Assembly: GCA_902599805.1 (NCBI GenBank)
Contig: CACKGP010000004.1
Coordinates: forward strand, 1-64,000
Direction of reading: 5' to 3'
DNA from: an uncultured Pelagibacteraceae bacterium
GTDB taxonomy: Bacteria; Pseudomonadota; Alphaproteobacteria; Pelagibacterales; Pelagibacteraceae
DNA length: 64,000 nt
Positions 1 through 8,312 of the stretch are shown piece after piece. A model generated the notes under the pieces. That model was not told the origin of the DNA, did not search any database, and saw only the letters and a program-made list of their open reading frames with translations. A program made the translations under genes and the position numbers. The number at the start of each line of letters is the position of its first letter. Positions within the stretch are counted from its first letter, which is position 1.

Positions 1-2031
1 AATATTTCTGCTAATTTTTCCAATAACATACTTACAATTACCGTTGAAGAAAATCCTATTATTAACACTATTATAATAGATGGAGAAAAAGCAAAAAAAT
101 ATAAAAAAGCTATTTTAGATATAATCTCACTTAAAGAAAAAAGTTCATTCGTCGAAAGTGATATAAAAAAAGATATTGAATTAGTGAAATCATTTTACAA
201 ATCTTTAGGTTTTTTTGCTGCTGAAGTTGAAGCTAGAAGTCAATCTATAGGTCAAGATAAAAAGAGATTAAATTTAATCTTTACTGTCAACAAAGGAGAA
301 AAATATAAAATTTCTAAAATCAATTTTATTGGGGATAAAAAAATTAAATTTAAAAGATTAAGGGATGTGATTGCTTCGGAAGAAGCAAAGTTTTGGAAAT
401 TTATTTCAAAAAATATTTATTTAAACACTGAACGAATTGAATTAGACAAGAGACTTTTAAAAAACTTCTATTTGAGTAAAGGTTATTATAACGTTGAAAT
501 TGTTTCAAGCAGTGCTGAGAGTAAAAATAAAAGTACAGAAATTGAACTCACGTATAGTATCAACGCTGGAGAAAGATATAGAATAAAAAAACTATCAACC
601 AATATCGATCCTGTTTTTGATAGTTCTGTATTTGCAGGCCTAAAAGATGAATTTACTTCTTTTGCTGGAGAATTCTATTCCCCTTTTAAAATACAAAAAA
701 TTTTAAAAAAAATTGATAATATAGTTGATCAAAATGAATTACAATTTGTTCAACAAACTGTTCTTGAGACTGTTGATGGGAATAATATCGATATTGAATT
801 TAAAATATTTGAAGGACCCAAAATACAAATTGAGAGAGTAAATATTTTTGGGAATACTGTTACTAGTGACTCTGTTATAAGATCAGAACTTCTATTAGAT
901 GAGGGAGATCCTTATAGCAAACTTAAATTGAGTAAATCCATATCTGAATTAAAAGCACGAAATATATTTAAAAAAGTACAAGAAAAAATTGTAGATGGTT
1001 CTGAAAACGATTTAAAAATTCTCGAAATTACGGTTGAAGAGAAACCCACAGGTGAAATAGCTGCTGGTGCAGGCGTTGGAACAGAGGGAACAAGTTTCAG
1101 TTTTACGGTTCAAGAGAATAACTATTTAGGCAAAGGTTTAATGGTAGATGCAACATTGTCTGCATCAGAGGAGTCTTTAAGGGGTGGTTTAACCATGTCT
1201 AACCCTAATTTTAATTATAGTGGAAACTTAGTATACGGCGGATTTACAAGTACAAATAATGATAAATTAGAGTCATCAGGTTACGAAAACACAATTACAA
1301 ATTTAAATATAGGAACTAAATTTGAACAATATGAAGATTTATATTTAACCCCTGGACTTGATTTATCTTTTGATGATTTAAGAGTTGATGGCACTGCATC
1401 AAAAAAATTAAAAAAACAAGCAGGTGAATTTACAGAATTTAATTTTAATTATGGATTAGAAATGGATAAAAGAGACAGATCATTTATGCCTACAAGTGGA
1501 AGTATAATATCTTTTTCACAAAGTTTACCAATTTTTTCTGATGAACCTTCTCTCTTTAATAGATTTACCTTTTCAAAATATTATGGATTTAGTGATGATG
1601 TTATTGGTGCAATAAAATTTTATGGAGCAACTATAACCGCATTAGATGATGATGTAAGATTAAGTAAAAGATTAAATTTACCTGGTAGAAGATTGAGAGG
1701 TTTTGAGTCTGGTAAAATTGGCCCAGTCGATCAAGGCGATTATGTCGGTGGTAATTATGCAAGTGCTTTAAATTTAGAGGCACAGTTACCAAATTTACTT
1801 CCAGAAGCAACACAAACTGATGTAGCTGCATTTTTAGATTTAGGTAATTTGTGGTCAGTTGATTATGATAGTAGCGCTGGAAGCTCAAGTAAAATAAGAT
1901 CATCTGTAGGCGTAACAACGCAACTTTATACACCAATTGGTCCAGTTAATTTTGTTTTGGCACAACCGATTTCAAAAGCTGAATCCGATAAAACACAAAC
2001 ATTTAAGTTTCAAATAGGAACATCTTTTTAA
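1..2031 (+). CDS. bamA: Outer membrane protein assembly factor BamA (5' partial)
   Basis: The reading frame is open from base 1, so the signal peptide and first POTRA repeats lie outside the window; about 676 codons are present. The first half holds POTRA-type repeats. From about base 1030 the sequence becomes a beta-barrel of the bacterial surface-antigen family, with the loop-6 signature RLRGF near base 1690 and a C-terminal aromatic ending (QIGTSF) typical of barrels. BamA is the essential outer-membrane insertase that folds beta-barrel proteins. It is followed after 3 bp by an OmpH/Skp chaperone and then lipid A genes, the standard proteobacterial envelope order. The GTG at 184 is only an internal codon, not the start. 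Confidence 0.95.
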   Translation, partial: NISANFSNNILTITVEENPIINTIIIDGEKAKKYKKAILDIISLKEKSSFVESDIKKDIELVKSFYKSLGFFAAEVEARSQSIGQDKKRLNLIFTVNKGEKYKISKINFIGDKKIKFKRLRDVIASEEAKFWKFISKNIYLNTERIELDKRLLKNFYLSKGYYNVEIVSSSAESKNKSTEIELTYSINAGERYRIKKLSTNIDPVFDSSVFAGLKDEFTSFAGEFYSPFKIQKILKKIDNIVDQNELQFVQQTVLETVDGNNIDIEFKIFEGPKIQIERVNIFGNTVTSDSVIRSELLLDEGDPYSKLKLSKSISELKARNIFKKVQEKIVDGSENDLKILEITVEEKPTGEIAAGAGVGTEGTSFSFTVQENNYLGKGLMVDATLSASEESLRGGLTMSNPNFNYSGNLVYGGFTSTNNDKLESSGYENTITNLNIGTKFEQYEDLYLTPGLDLSFDDLRVDGTASKKLKKQAGEFTEFNFNYGLEMDKRDRSFMPTSGSIISFSQSLPIFSDEPSLFNRFTFSKYYGFSDDVIGAIKFYGATITALDDDVRLSKRLNLPGRRLRGFESGKIGPVDQGDYVGGNYASALNLEAQLPNLLPEATQTDVAAFLDLGNLWSVDYDSSAGSSSKIRSSVGVTTQLYTPIGPVNFVLAQPISKAESDKTQTFKFQIGTSF

Positions 2032-2034
2032 AAT

Positions 2035-2556
2035 ATGAAAAAATTTAAATTATTAATCCTTATAGTTTTATTATTAGCACCATTTAATCCAGCGCATTCT
2101 AATGATGTGTATTTTATTAACTTAAAAAAAGTTTTAAATGAAAGCAAAGCAGGCAGTAATGCACAAAGTAAACTCTTAAAAGAATTTGAGAGTAAAGATA
2201 AAAAGTTTAAAGGTGAGTCAGACGCATTAAAAAAACAAGAAACTGAACTTATTACACAAAAAAAAACTCTCTCTCCTGAAGACTATAAAAAAAAAGTTAG
2301 TGCTTTAAGAAAGAAAAACGCTGATTTTCAAAAGAGAAGAAGAACTGCTTCAGGAGATTTTGTTAAAAAGAAAAACAATGCAAGAAATGAGCTTTTAAAA
2401 GCTCTTAACCCTATTTTACAAAAATATATGAATGATAATAATATTACTATGATTTTAAACGAAAAAAATGTAATCCTTGCTAATTCTAAAGTTGATCTAA
2501 CAAACAAAATAATTGAATTATTAAATAAAGAATTAAAATCAATTAAATTAAATTAA
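2035..2556 (+). CDS. skp: OmpH/Skp-family periplasmic chaperone
   Basis: This 173-residue protein has a Sec signal peptide (hydrophobic residues about 4-20, cleavage near AHS-ND) and then a Lys/Glu/Gln-rich, strongly helical middle (about 40-115), the coiled-coil tentacle of the Skp/OmpH family. Skp binds unfolded outer-membrane proteins in the periplasm and hands them to BamA, encoded 3 bp upstream. Size and neighbours (bamA before, lpxD after) agree with the family. The sequence is divergent and recognised mainly by shape and position. Confidence 0.88.
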   Translation: MKKFKLLILIVLLLAPFNPAHSNDVYFINLKKVLNESKAGSNAQSKLLKEFESKDKKFKGESDALKKQETELITQKKTLSPEDYKKKVSALRKKNADFQKRRRTASGDFVKKKNNARNELLKALNPILQKYMNDNNITMILNEKNVILANSKVDLTNKIIELLNKELKSIKLN

Positions 2557-2562
2557 GTTTAA

Positions 2563-3534
2563 ATGTCTGAAATTATTTTTTTTGAGCCAAAGGGCCCTTT
2601 ATTTTTAAAAGATTTATTTGAAGACATATCAAAAGATAATTATAAAACGAAAATTTTTGATATTAAGACATTGGAAAATGCATCAAGTAAAGATTTAACA
2701 TTTTTTAACTCTACTCGATATAATGAGCAAGCCTCAAAAACTAAAGCTGTTGCTTGCATTACCAAAGAAAGTTTAGGAGAATATTTACCAAGAAAATGTG
2801 TTAAAATATTTGTTAAAAACGTTCTTTTTTCAACTGCTAAAGCAACAAAGAAGCTTTATCCATCTGCAGATTTAGATTACCCAGATGGTTCAGTAAGAAT
2901 GCTATCTGGAACTTCACATAAATATAAGTCTGTCACATTTGGTAAAAATATTTTAATTGGAAAAGGTGTTAAAATAGGATCAAAGACCTCTATTGGACAT
3001 AATACTATTATTGAAAAAAAAGTTAGCATTGGAAATAATTGTCTTATCGGTTCAAATGTAACTTTAAGAAATACAATTATAGGAAATAATGTTGTGATAC
3101 AGGATGGTTGTAAAATTGGAATAAAGGGATTTGGCTTCATACCCATGCAAGATAAAAATTTCCGTTTCCCCCATATTGGTAGAGTTATTTTGAAAGACAA
3201 CGTTGAATTAGGTGCAAACTGCACAATTGACAGAGGATCTATTGGAGATACTTATATTGGGGAAAATACTTTCCTAGACAATCAAGTGCATATGGCACAT
3301 AACGTTAAACTTGGAAAAAATTGTATGATTGCAGGTCAAGTTGGCTTCGCAGGAAGCACTACAATTGGAAATAATGTTTCAATTGGAGGTCAGGCTGGAG
3401 TTTCTGGTCACCTAAATATTGGAAATAATGTAAGGATAGGTGGTGGTAGTGGAGTAGTTAAAGATATACCTGACCATACAACTGTTATGGGTTATCCGGC
3501 CATGCCTTTAAAAGATTTTTTAAAAAAAAAATAA
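2563..3534 (+). CDS. lpxD: UDP-3-O-acylglucosamine N-acyltransferase LpxD
   Basis: This 323-residue protein has an N-terminal uridine-binding domain (about 1-100), then a long left-handed beta-helix of hexapeptide repeats (I-G-x-N/K-V/T pattern, about 105-300). The motif HMAHNVKLG carries the expected catalytic histidine. LpxD adds the second, N-linked acyl chain in lipid A synthesis, with acyl-ACP as donor, in the cytoplasm. It lies 6 bp after skp and 1 bp before fabZ, consistent with one transcript. Length is near the usual 340. Confidence 0.95.
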   Translation: MSEIIFFEPKGPLFLKDLFEDISKDNYKTKIFDIKTLENASSKDLTFFNSTRYNEQASKTKAVACITKESLGEYLPRKCVKIFVKNVLFSTAKATKKLYPSADLDYPDGSVRMLSGTSHKYKSVTFGKNILIGKGVKIGSKTSIGHNTIIEKKVSIGNNCLIGSNVTLRNTIIGNNVVIQDGCKIGIKGFGFIPMQDKNFRFPHIGRVILKDNVELGANCTIDRGSIGDTYIGENTFLDNQVHMAHNVKLGKNCMIAGQVGFAGSTTIGNNVSIGGQAGVSGHLNIGNNVRIGGGSGVVKDIPDHTTVMGYPAMPLKDFLKKK

Positions 3535-3535
3535 A

Positions 3536-3988
3536 ATGTCTAATACAATATCAAAAGAAGAAATTTTAAATCTCCTTCCTCATAGGGAGCCAATGCTTTT
3601 AATTGATAGATTGATTAATGTAGTTCCACTTAAATCTGCAACAGCAATAGTAGATATTAAAAAAGGTAAATTTTTCTTTGATGGACATTTTCCTGGTCAG
3701 CCTGTTATGCCAGGAGTATTAATTGTAGAAGCTTTTGGACAAGCTGCAGCAGCATTGACTGCACATGGAATAGACAAAAAAGAATATGAAAATAAATTAG
3801 TTTATTTAATGAGTGTTGACAAAGCTAGATTTAGAAGTCCAGTAATGCCTGATTGTGAACTTCATTTAGACATTGAAGCAATTAGATCTCACGGAAGAGT
3901 TTGGAAATATAAAGGTGTAGCAAAAATAGATGGAAAAAAAGTTGCTGATGCTGAATGGGCAGCAACAATAGTTGAAAGAAATAAATGA
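3536..3988 (+). CDS. fabZ: 3-hydroxyacyl-ACP dehydratase FabZ
   Basis: This 150-residue single hot-dog-fold protein starts with the family motif LLPHREPMLLIDR. It contains the active-site segment FFDGHFPGQPVMPGV, including the catalytic His, followed by the conserved Glu in IVEAFGQAAA. FabZ dehydrates 3-hydroxyacyl-ACP in fatty-acid elongation and competes with LpxA/LpxD for the same substrate pool, which explains its usual place inside the lpx operon. Its end overlaps the lpxA start by 4 bp (ATGA), suggesting translational coupling. Confidence 0.96.
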   Translation: MSNTISKEEILNLLPHREPMLLIDRLINVVPLKSATAIVDIKKGKFFFDGHFPGQPVMPGVLIVEAFGQAAAALTAHGIDKKEYENKLVYLMSVDKARFRSPVMPDCELHLDIEAIRSHGRVWKYKGVAKIDGKKVADAEWAATIVERNK

Positions 3989-4767
3989 TCCACAAGTCAA
4001 GCGTAATAGACAGCAAAGCCAAAATAGGCACGGATGTAAAAATTGGACCTTTTTCATTTGTCGGTCCCAATGTTGAATTAGAAGATGGTGTTGAGTTAGT
4101 TTCAAATGTTCACATAGAAGGAAATACCAAAATTGGAAAGAATACAAAAATATTCCCATTTGCAAGCATTGGAACTCAACCCCAAGATTTAAAATATAAA
4201 GGGGAAAATAATAGTTTAGAAATAGGTGATTACAACGTAATAAGAGAGTACGTAACCATAAATCCTGGTACTTCTGGTGGTGGTAGTAAAACAATAATAG
4301 GTAATAATTGTTTATTTATGATTTCTTCACATGTAGCTCACGACTGTGTGATTGGTAATAATGTAGTAATTGCAAACAATGTCCCCTTAGGAGGACATGT
4401 GACTATAGAAGACTCAGTTGTAATAGGAGGAAATTCTGCTGTTCAACAATTTACAAGAATTGGAAGATTAGCAATGATAGGAGGAATGACGGGTGTCTTA
4501 AAAGATGTAATTCCATTTGGTCTATCGTTTGGAAATAGAAATTACTTGAAAGGAATTAACTTAATCGGTCTTAGAAGAAAGAAATATGATAACAAAAAAA
4601 TTCTAGAATTAGATCAAGCTTATAAAAAAATATTTTCAACAAACAATTTACAGGAAAACCTGAGTAAAATTAATGGCGAGTTTAAAGCTAATGAATTGGT
4701 ACAAGAGGTAACTAAATTTATTGAAAAAGATAAAAAAAGACCTATTTGTACACCTTTATCTGAATAA
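3985..4767 (+). CDS. lpxA: UDP-N-acetylglucosamine O-acyltransferase LpxA
   Basis: This 260-residue protein has an N-terminal hexapeptide-repeat beta-helix (about 1-190) and a C-terminal helical region. The segment SSHVAHDCVIGNN contains the catalytic histidine of LpxA, and GGNSAVQQFTRIG matches the conserved substrate loop. LpxA catalyses the first lipid A step, O-acylation of UDP-GlcNAc. It overlaps fabZ by 4 bp upstream and shares a base with the lpxI start downstream, so the block reads as a tight operon. Confidence 0.96.
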   Translation: MIHKSSVIDSKAKIGTDVKIGPFSFVGPNVELEDGVELVSNVHIEGNTKIGKNTKIFPFASIGTQPQDLKYKGENNSLEIGDYNVIREYVTINPGTSGGGSKTIIGNNCLFMISSHVAHDCVIGNNVVIANNVPLGGHVTIEDSVVIGGNSAVQQFTRIGRLAMIGGMTGVLKDVIPFGLSFGNRNYLKGINLIGLRRKKYDNKKILELDQAYKKIFSTNNLQENLSKINGEFKANELVQEVTKFIEKDKKRPICTPLSE

Positions 4768-5561
4768 TGATTGGATTAATATTTGGTGAAACATCCTTTC
4801 CCAAAGAAATTTTAAAGAAAGTTAAAAAAAAGAAAAAAAAATATTTAATTATTGATCTTACTAAAAATAGAATTTTCAAAAGAGAGAAAAATTGTTTTAC
4901 TGTATCTATTGGGCAGTTTGGAAAAATTATCAATATTCTAAAAGAAAATAACTGTAAAAAAGTTATTTTTGCTGGGAGCGTCAAAAAACCAAATTTTTCA
5001 AACCTTAGATTAGATTTAAAAGGTATTTATTATATGCCCAGAATAATAAAAAGTTCTAAACTTGGAGATGCAGCAATATTAAAAGAAATAATCAAAATAC
5101 TGTCTAAGGAAAAAATCAAAACAATTAGTTCGCTTACTTTTAATCCAGAACTTTCATTAAAAAAAGGTAATTTCACAATTACGAAACCAAATAAAGAAAA
5201 TAATAGAGACATTGATAAAGCTATAAGAACTTTAAATAGACTGGGTCAGTACAACTATAGTCAGGGGACAGTGGTTAAAGACAACAAAGTTATAGCAATT
5301 GAAGGAAGAGGCGGCACAAAAGCGATGTTAAAAAAATGTAAAAAATTTAAGATTAAAAATAAAGGAGTTCTTGTTAAGTTTCCTAAAAAGAAGCAAGATC
5401 TAAGAATTGATTTGCCAACTGTTGGATACAAAACATTTATTCAATGTAAATCTGCAGGTTTAAAAGGAATCGTTCTTAAAAGCAAAAGTAATATTTTACT
5501 TGAGAAAAAGAAATGTATCAATTTTGCAAATAAAAATAAAATGTTTCTTATAGCGAAATGA
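4767..5561 (+). CDS. lpxI: UDP-2,3-diacylglucosamine pyrophosphatase LpxI
   Basis: This 264-residue protein belongs to the LpxI (former DUF1009) family. I see the family segments GAVIEGRGGT-like (IAIEGRGGTKAMLKK) in the C-terminal domain, followed by LVKFPKKKQDLRIDLPTVG, and the location directly after lpxA. LpxI hydrolyses UDP-2,3-diacylglucosamine to lipid X and UMP; it replaces LpxH in most alphaproteobacteria. The N-terminus (GLIFGETSFPKEI) corresponds to the nucleotide-binding side of the family. Overlap with the next gene is 4 bp. Confidence 0.9.
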   Translation: MIGLIFGETSFPKEILKKVKKKKKKYLIIDLTKNRIFKREKNCFTVSIGQFGKIINILKENNCKKVIFAGSVKKPNFSNLRLDLKGIYYMPRIIKSSKLGDAAILKEIIKILSKEKIKTISSLTFNPELSLKKGNFTITKPNKENNRDIDKAIRTLNRLGQYNYSQGTVVKDNKVIAIEGRGGTKAMLKKCKKFKIKNKGVLVKFPKKKQDLRIDLPTVGYKTFIQCKSAGLKGIVLKSKSNILLEKKKCINFANKNKMFLIAK

Positions 5562-6619
5562 AAAAAATAATCTTAATAATATATTTTTTAAGTATTGCAA
5601 ACTTATTTGGATTTGAAGCTAAATTAGAAAAGATTGTTGAGGGCATGAACAAACCCTGGAGTTTATCTTTCATAGATCAAAACAGTATTCTTTTTACGGA
5701 AAAAAAAGGTAAATTATTTCATCTAGATCTTAAAAATAAAACCATATCTGAAATTAAACACAATTTGTCTGTTCTTGAGGATGGCCAAGGAGGTCTACTT
5801 GATGTGCTCTACGATGATAAAAATGTATATTTATCATACTCTGAAAAAAGAGAGGGTTGGAAAACAAGCACCTCCGTTGCAAAAGGTCGATTTGATATTA
5901 ACAACATTCAATTTAAAAATATTTTTAGAGCTGATCCGCCTATAGACTCCGGATACCATTTTGGTTCTAGAATAGTTAAAAAAAATAATTATTTATATAT
6001 TTCAGCTGGCGAAAGAGGGAAAGGCATGATTGCACAGGACGCCTCAAAACATCCTGGAAGTATTATAAGAATAAATCTTGATGGATCTATACCAAAAGAT
6101 AATCCGAAGTTTAAAGGTAAAGAAAACTGGTTACCTGAAATTTATCAAATTGGAGTAAGAAATCCTCAAGGAATGGCATTATCCCCTTTTGATAATAAAA
6201 TTTATATGACAAATCATGGAGCAAAGGGTGGCGATTGGTTTGGCACAGCTAATCATGGAGAAAATTATGGTTGGAAAATATTGGGGTGGGGTGGAACAAA
6301 CTACTCAGGTACAAAAATTGGACCTAAATGGAAACCGGGTTTTACTAAAGCGATTAAATACTGGGTCCCTTCAATAGCTGTTAGTGCGATGGCTATATAT
6401 AAAGGTGATGAATTTAAAGAATGGAATGGAGATGCTTTAATTACTTCGCTCAAAGATCAATCATTAAGAAAAATAAAATTTAAAGATAATGAGTTCATAA
6501 GTGAACAAATAATTTTTCAAGGAAATATTGGAAGAATAAGAGATATCAAGATACAAAAGGAAACGGGCGAGCTATACATGTTGTCAGATAATGGAGAGCT
6601 ATGGAGAATGTATAAATGA
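5558..6619 (+). CDS. Exported PQQ-type aldose sugar dehydrogenase (Asd/YliI family)
   Basis: This 353-residue protein has a Sec signal peptide (about 1-18) and then a six-bladed beta-propeller of the glucose/sorbosone dehydrogenase family. Diagnostic stretches are NKPWSLSF near the N-terminus, EDGQGGLLDVLYD, GVRNPQGMALSP, and the C-terminal GRIRDIKIQKETGELYML. Family members are periplasmic, Ca- and PQQ-binding enzymes that oxidise aldose sugars. The real substrate here is unknown, and no PQQ synthesis genes are in the window. It overlaps lpxI upstream and msrA downstream by 4 bp each, so it is embedded in the lipid A operon, an unusual context. Confidence 0.85.
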   Translation: MKKIILIIYFLSIANLFGFEAKLEKIVEGMNKPWSLSFIDQNSILFTEKKGKLFHLDLKNKTISEIKHNLSVLEDGQGGLLDVLYDDKNVYLSYSEKREGWKTSTSVAKGRFDINNIQFKNIFRADPPIDSGYHFGSRIVKKNNYLYISAGERGKGMIAQDASKHPGSIIRINLDGSIPKDNPKFKGKENWLPEIYQIGVRNPQGMALSPFDNKIYMTNHGAKGGDWFGTANHGENYGWKILGWGGTNYSGTKIGPKWKPGFTKAIKYWVPSIAVSAMAIYKGDEFKEWNGDALITSLKDQSLRKIKFKDNEFISEQIIFQGNIGRIRDIKIQKETGELYMLSDNGELWRMYK

Positions 6620-7188
6620 AAAAAACATTCTTAACATTGTTCTTCATAATTTTATCAACAAATTTATATGGCTCAAATATTAAAAAGGTTTATTTTGCTG
6701 GTGGGTGTTTTTGGTGTATGGAAGAGTCATTTGATAAAGTCGAAGGAGTTATCGAAACCATCTCCGGATACTCTGGCGGGCATGTAAAAAACCCAAAATA
6801 CAAAGATGTTGTTAAGAACACCACTGGTCACTATGAAACTTTAGAGATTACTTATGACTCATCAATCACAAACTTTGAAAAGCTTTTAGAAATTTTTTGG
6901 GTTAATATTGATCCCTTTGATGCCGATGGTCAATTTTGTGACAAAGGTGAAAGTTATAAGTCAGTAGTCTTCTATGAAAATAGTGATCAGAAGAAAATTA
7001 TAGAGACTTCAATTAAGAATATTGAAAATAAATTTAATAAAAAAGTTGTTACTTACGTTAAAAATTTCAAGGAATTTTATATGGCAGAGACATACCATCA
7101 GAATTATTATGAAAAGAATTTCATAAGGTATCTGATGTACAAAAAAGGATGTCAAAGAGAAGAAGTGTTAAACAAAATTTGGGGATGA
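6616..7188 (+). CDS. msrA: Peptide methionine sulfoxide reductase MsrA, predicted exported
   Basis: This 190-residue protein carries the MsrA active-site motif GGCFWCMEE (about residues 29-37) and the conserved regions SGYSGGHVKNPKY, TGHYE and DPFDADGQFCDKG. MsrA reduces methionine-S-sulfoxide in damaged proteins. A hydrophobic N-terminal segment ending near LYGS looks like a Sec signal peptide, so the enzyme is probably periplasmic, unlike the common cytosolic form. It sits between an exported sugar dehydrogenase and lpxB with 4 bp overlaps on both sides. Confidence 0.93.
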   Translation: MKKTFLTLFFIILSTNLYGSNIKKVYFAGGCFWCMEESFDKVEGVIETISGYSGGHVKNPKYKDVVKNTTGHYETLEITYDSSITNFEKLLEIFWVNIDPFDADGQFCDKGESYKSVVFYENSDQKKIIETSIKNIENKFNKKVVTYVKNFKEFYMAETYHQNYYEKNFIRYLMYKKGCQREEVLNKIWG

Positions 7189-8312
7189 AAAAAATATTTA
7201 TTCTAACTGGTGAACCATCTGGAGATAAATTAGCTTCAAAAGTTATTTCTAAATTTAAAAGCACAAGATCAGATATTCAATATTTAAGTGTTGGTGGTGA
7301 GTATTTGAAAGGTCTTGGTATAAAGTCACTTTATGACTTAAAAGAAATTACTTATTTAGGATTTACTAAAGTTTTTCTCAATCTTTTTAAAATTAAGAGA
7401 AAAATAAATGAAACTGTTAATGAAATCCTTAAATTTAAGCCAGATATTCTTTTTTCCGTTGATAGTCCAGACTTTACACTTCGAGTAGCTAAAGAAGTTA
7501 AAAAAAAAGATCCGAATATAAAAACAATTCACTTTGTTGCCCCACAAGTTTGGGTATGGAGAGAACATAGGGTTAAACAACTTAAGTTTTTTCTTGATCA
7601 TGTTTTATTATTATTTCCATTTGAAAAAAAATATTTTGATAAAGAGCAAATAAAATCAACTTTTGTTGGTCATCCGTTATTGGAAGATGAAGAAAAAAGT
7701 AAAGTTGATATAAGTCAAATCATAAAAGAAAATAAAAAGATATTTTCAATATTTCCTGGCAGCAGGATATCCGAAATAAATATTTTAACTCCAATTTTGT
7801 TTAAATTTATCAAAAAAATGAATATGAAATATAAGGATCTTTTTTTTGTATTTCATTCTACTCAAGAACACGTTCAGTTACTTCAAAAACAGCTTTTAGA
7901 CGAAGGATTAAAAAACTGTGGTGCTATAGCTGACGAAAAAATTAAATCACACATATTAAAATCATCAGTATTTGCTGTAGCAAAATCAGGAACAATTTCT
8001 TTAGAGATTTGTAATTTAAAAATTCCTTCAATTATTATTTATAAGATGGGAACAATTAATTTTTTTATTGTTAAAATGCTAGTTAAGGTAAAATTTGCTA
8101 ATATTGTTAATATTGCAGCAGGAGAAGAAGTGATTCCTGAATTATTACAATCTAAATGTAATGCTAAAGACATTTATAATGCTGTTGACAAATTAATGAA
8201 TGATAAAACTGCTTTAGAAAATCAATTAAATAAGACACAGTCCATTATTAGCAATTTTAAAACAGGCAAATCATCCGAAATTGCGTCGTCTATTTTGAAG
8301 GATTATATTTAA
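7185..8312 (+). CDS. lpxB: Lipid A disaccharide synthase LpxB
   Basis: This 375-residue GT19-family glycosyltransferase condenses UDP-2,3-diacylglucosamine with lipid X. Visible motifs are the N-terminal FILTGEPSGDKLASK, the DSPDFTLRVAKE segment, FVAPQVWVWREHRVK, and the C-domain FPGSRISEI and KSGTISLEI. I chose the ATG at 7185, which overlaps the msrA stop as ATGA and puts GEPSGD at the usual distance from the N-terminus; a start at 7149 would add 12 atypical residues. The 3' end overlaps the convergent thiV gene by 23 bp. Confidence 0.95.
   Translation: MKKIFILTGEPSGDKLASKVISKFKSTRSDIQYLSVGGEYLKGLGIKSLYDLKEITYLGFTKVFLNLFKIKRKINETVNEILKFKPDILFSVDSPDFTLRVAKEVKKKDPNIKTIHFVAPQVWVWREHRVKQLKFFLDHVLLLFPFEKKYFDKEQIKSTFVGHPLLEDEEKSKVDISQIIKENKKIFSIFPGSRISEINILTPILFKFIKKMNMKYKDLFFVFHSTQEHVQLLQKQLLDEGLKNCGAIADEKIKSHILKSSVFAVAKSGTISLEICNLKIPSIIIYKMGTINFFIVKMLVKVKFANIVNIAAGEEVIPELLQSKCNAKDIYNAVDKLMNDKTALENQLNKTQSIISNFKTGKSSEIASSILKDYI

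Noticed and set aside
184..186. GTG as the start of bamA
   Set aside because: The frame is open back to base 1 with POTRA-like sequence, so the gene is cut by the window edge.
3866..4294. Minus-strand frame across fabZ and lpxA
   Set aside because: It is a shadow of two well-identified genes with intact catalytic motifs and has no recognisable domain.
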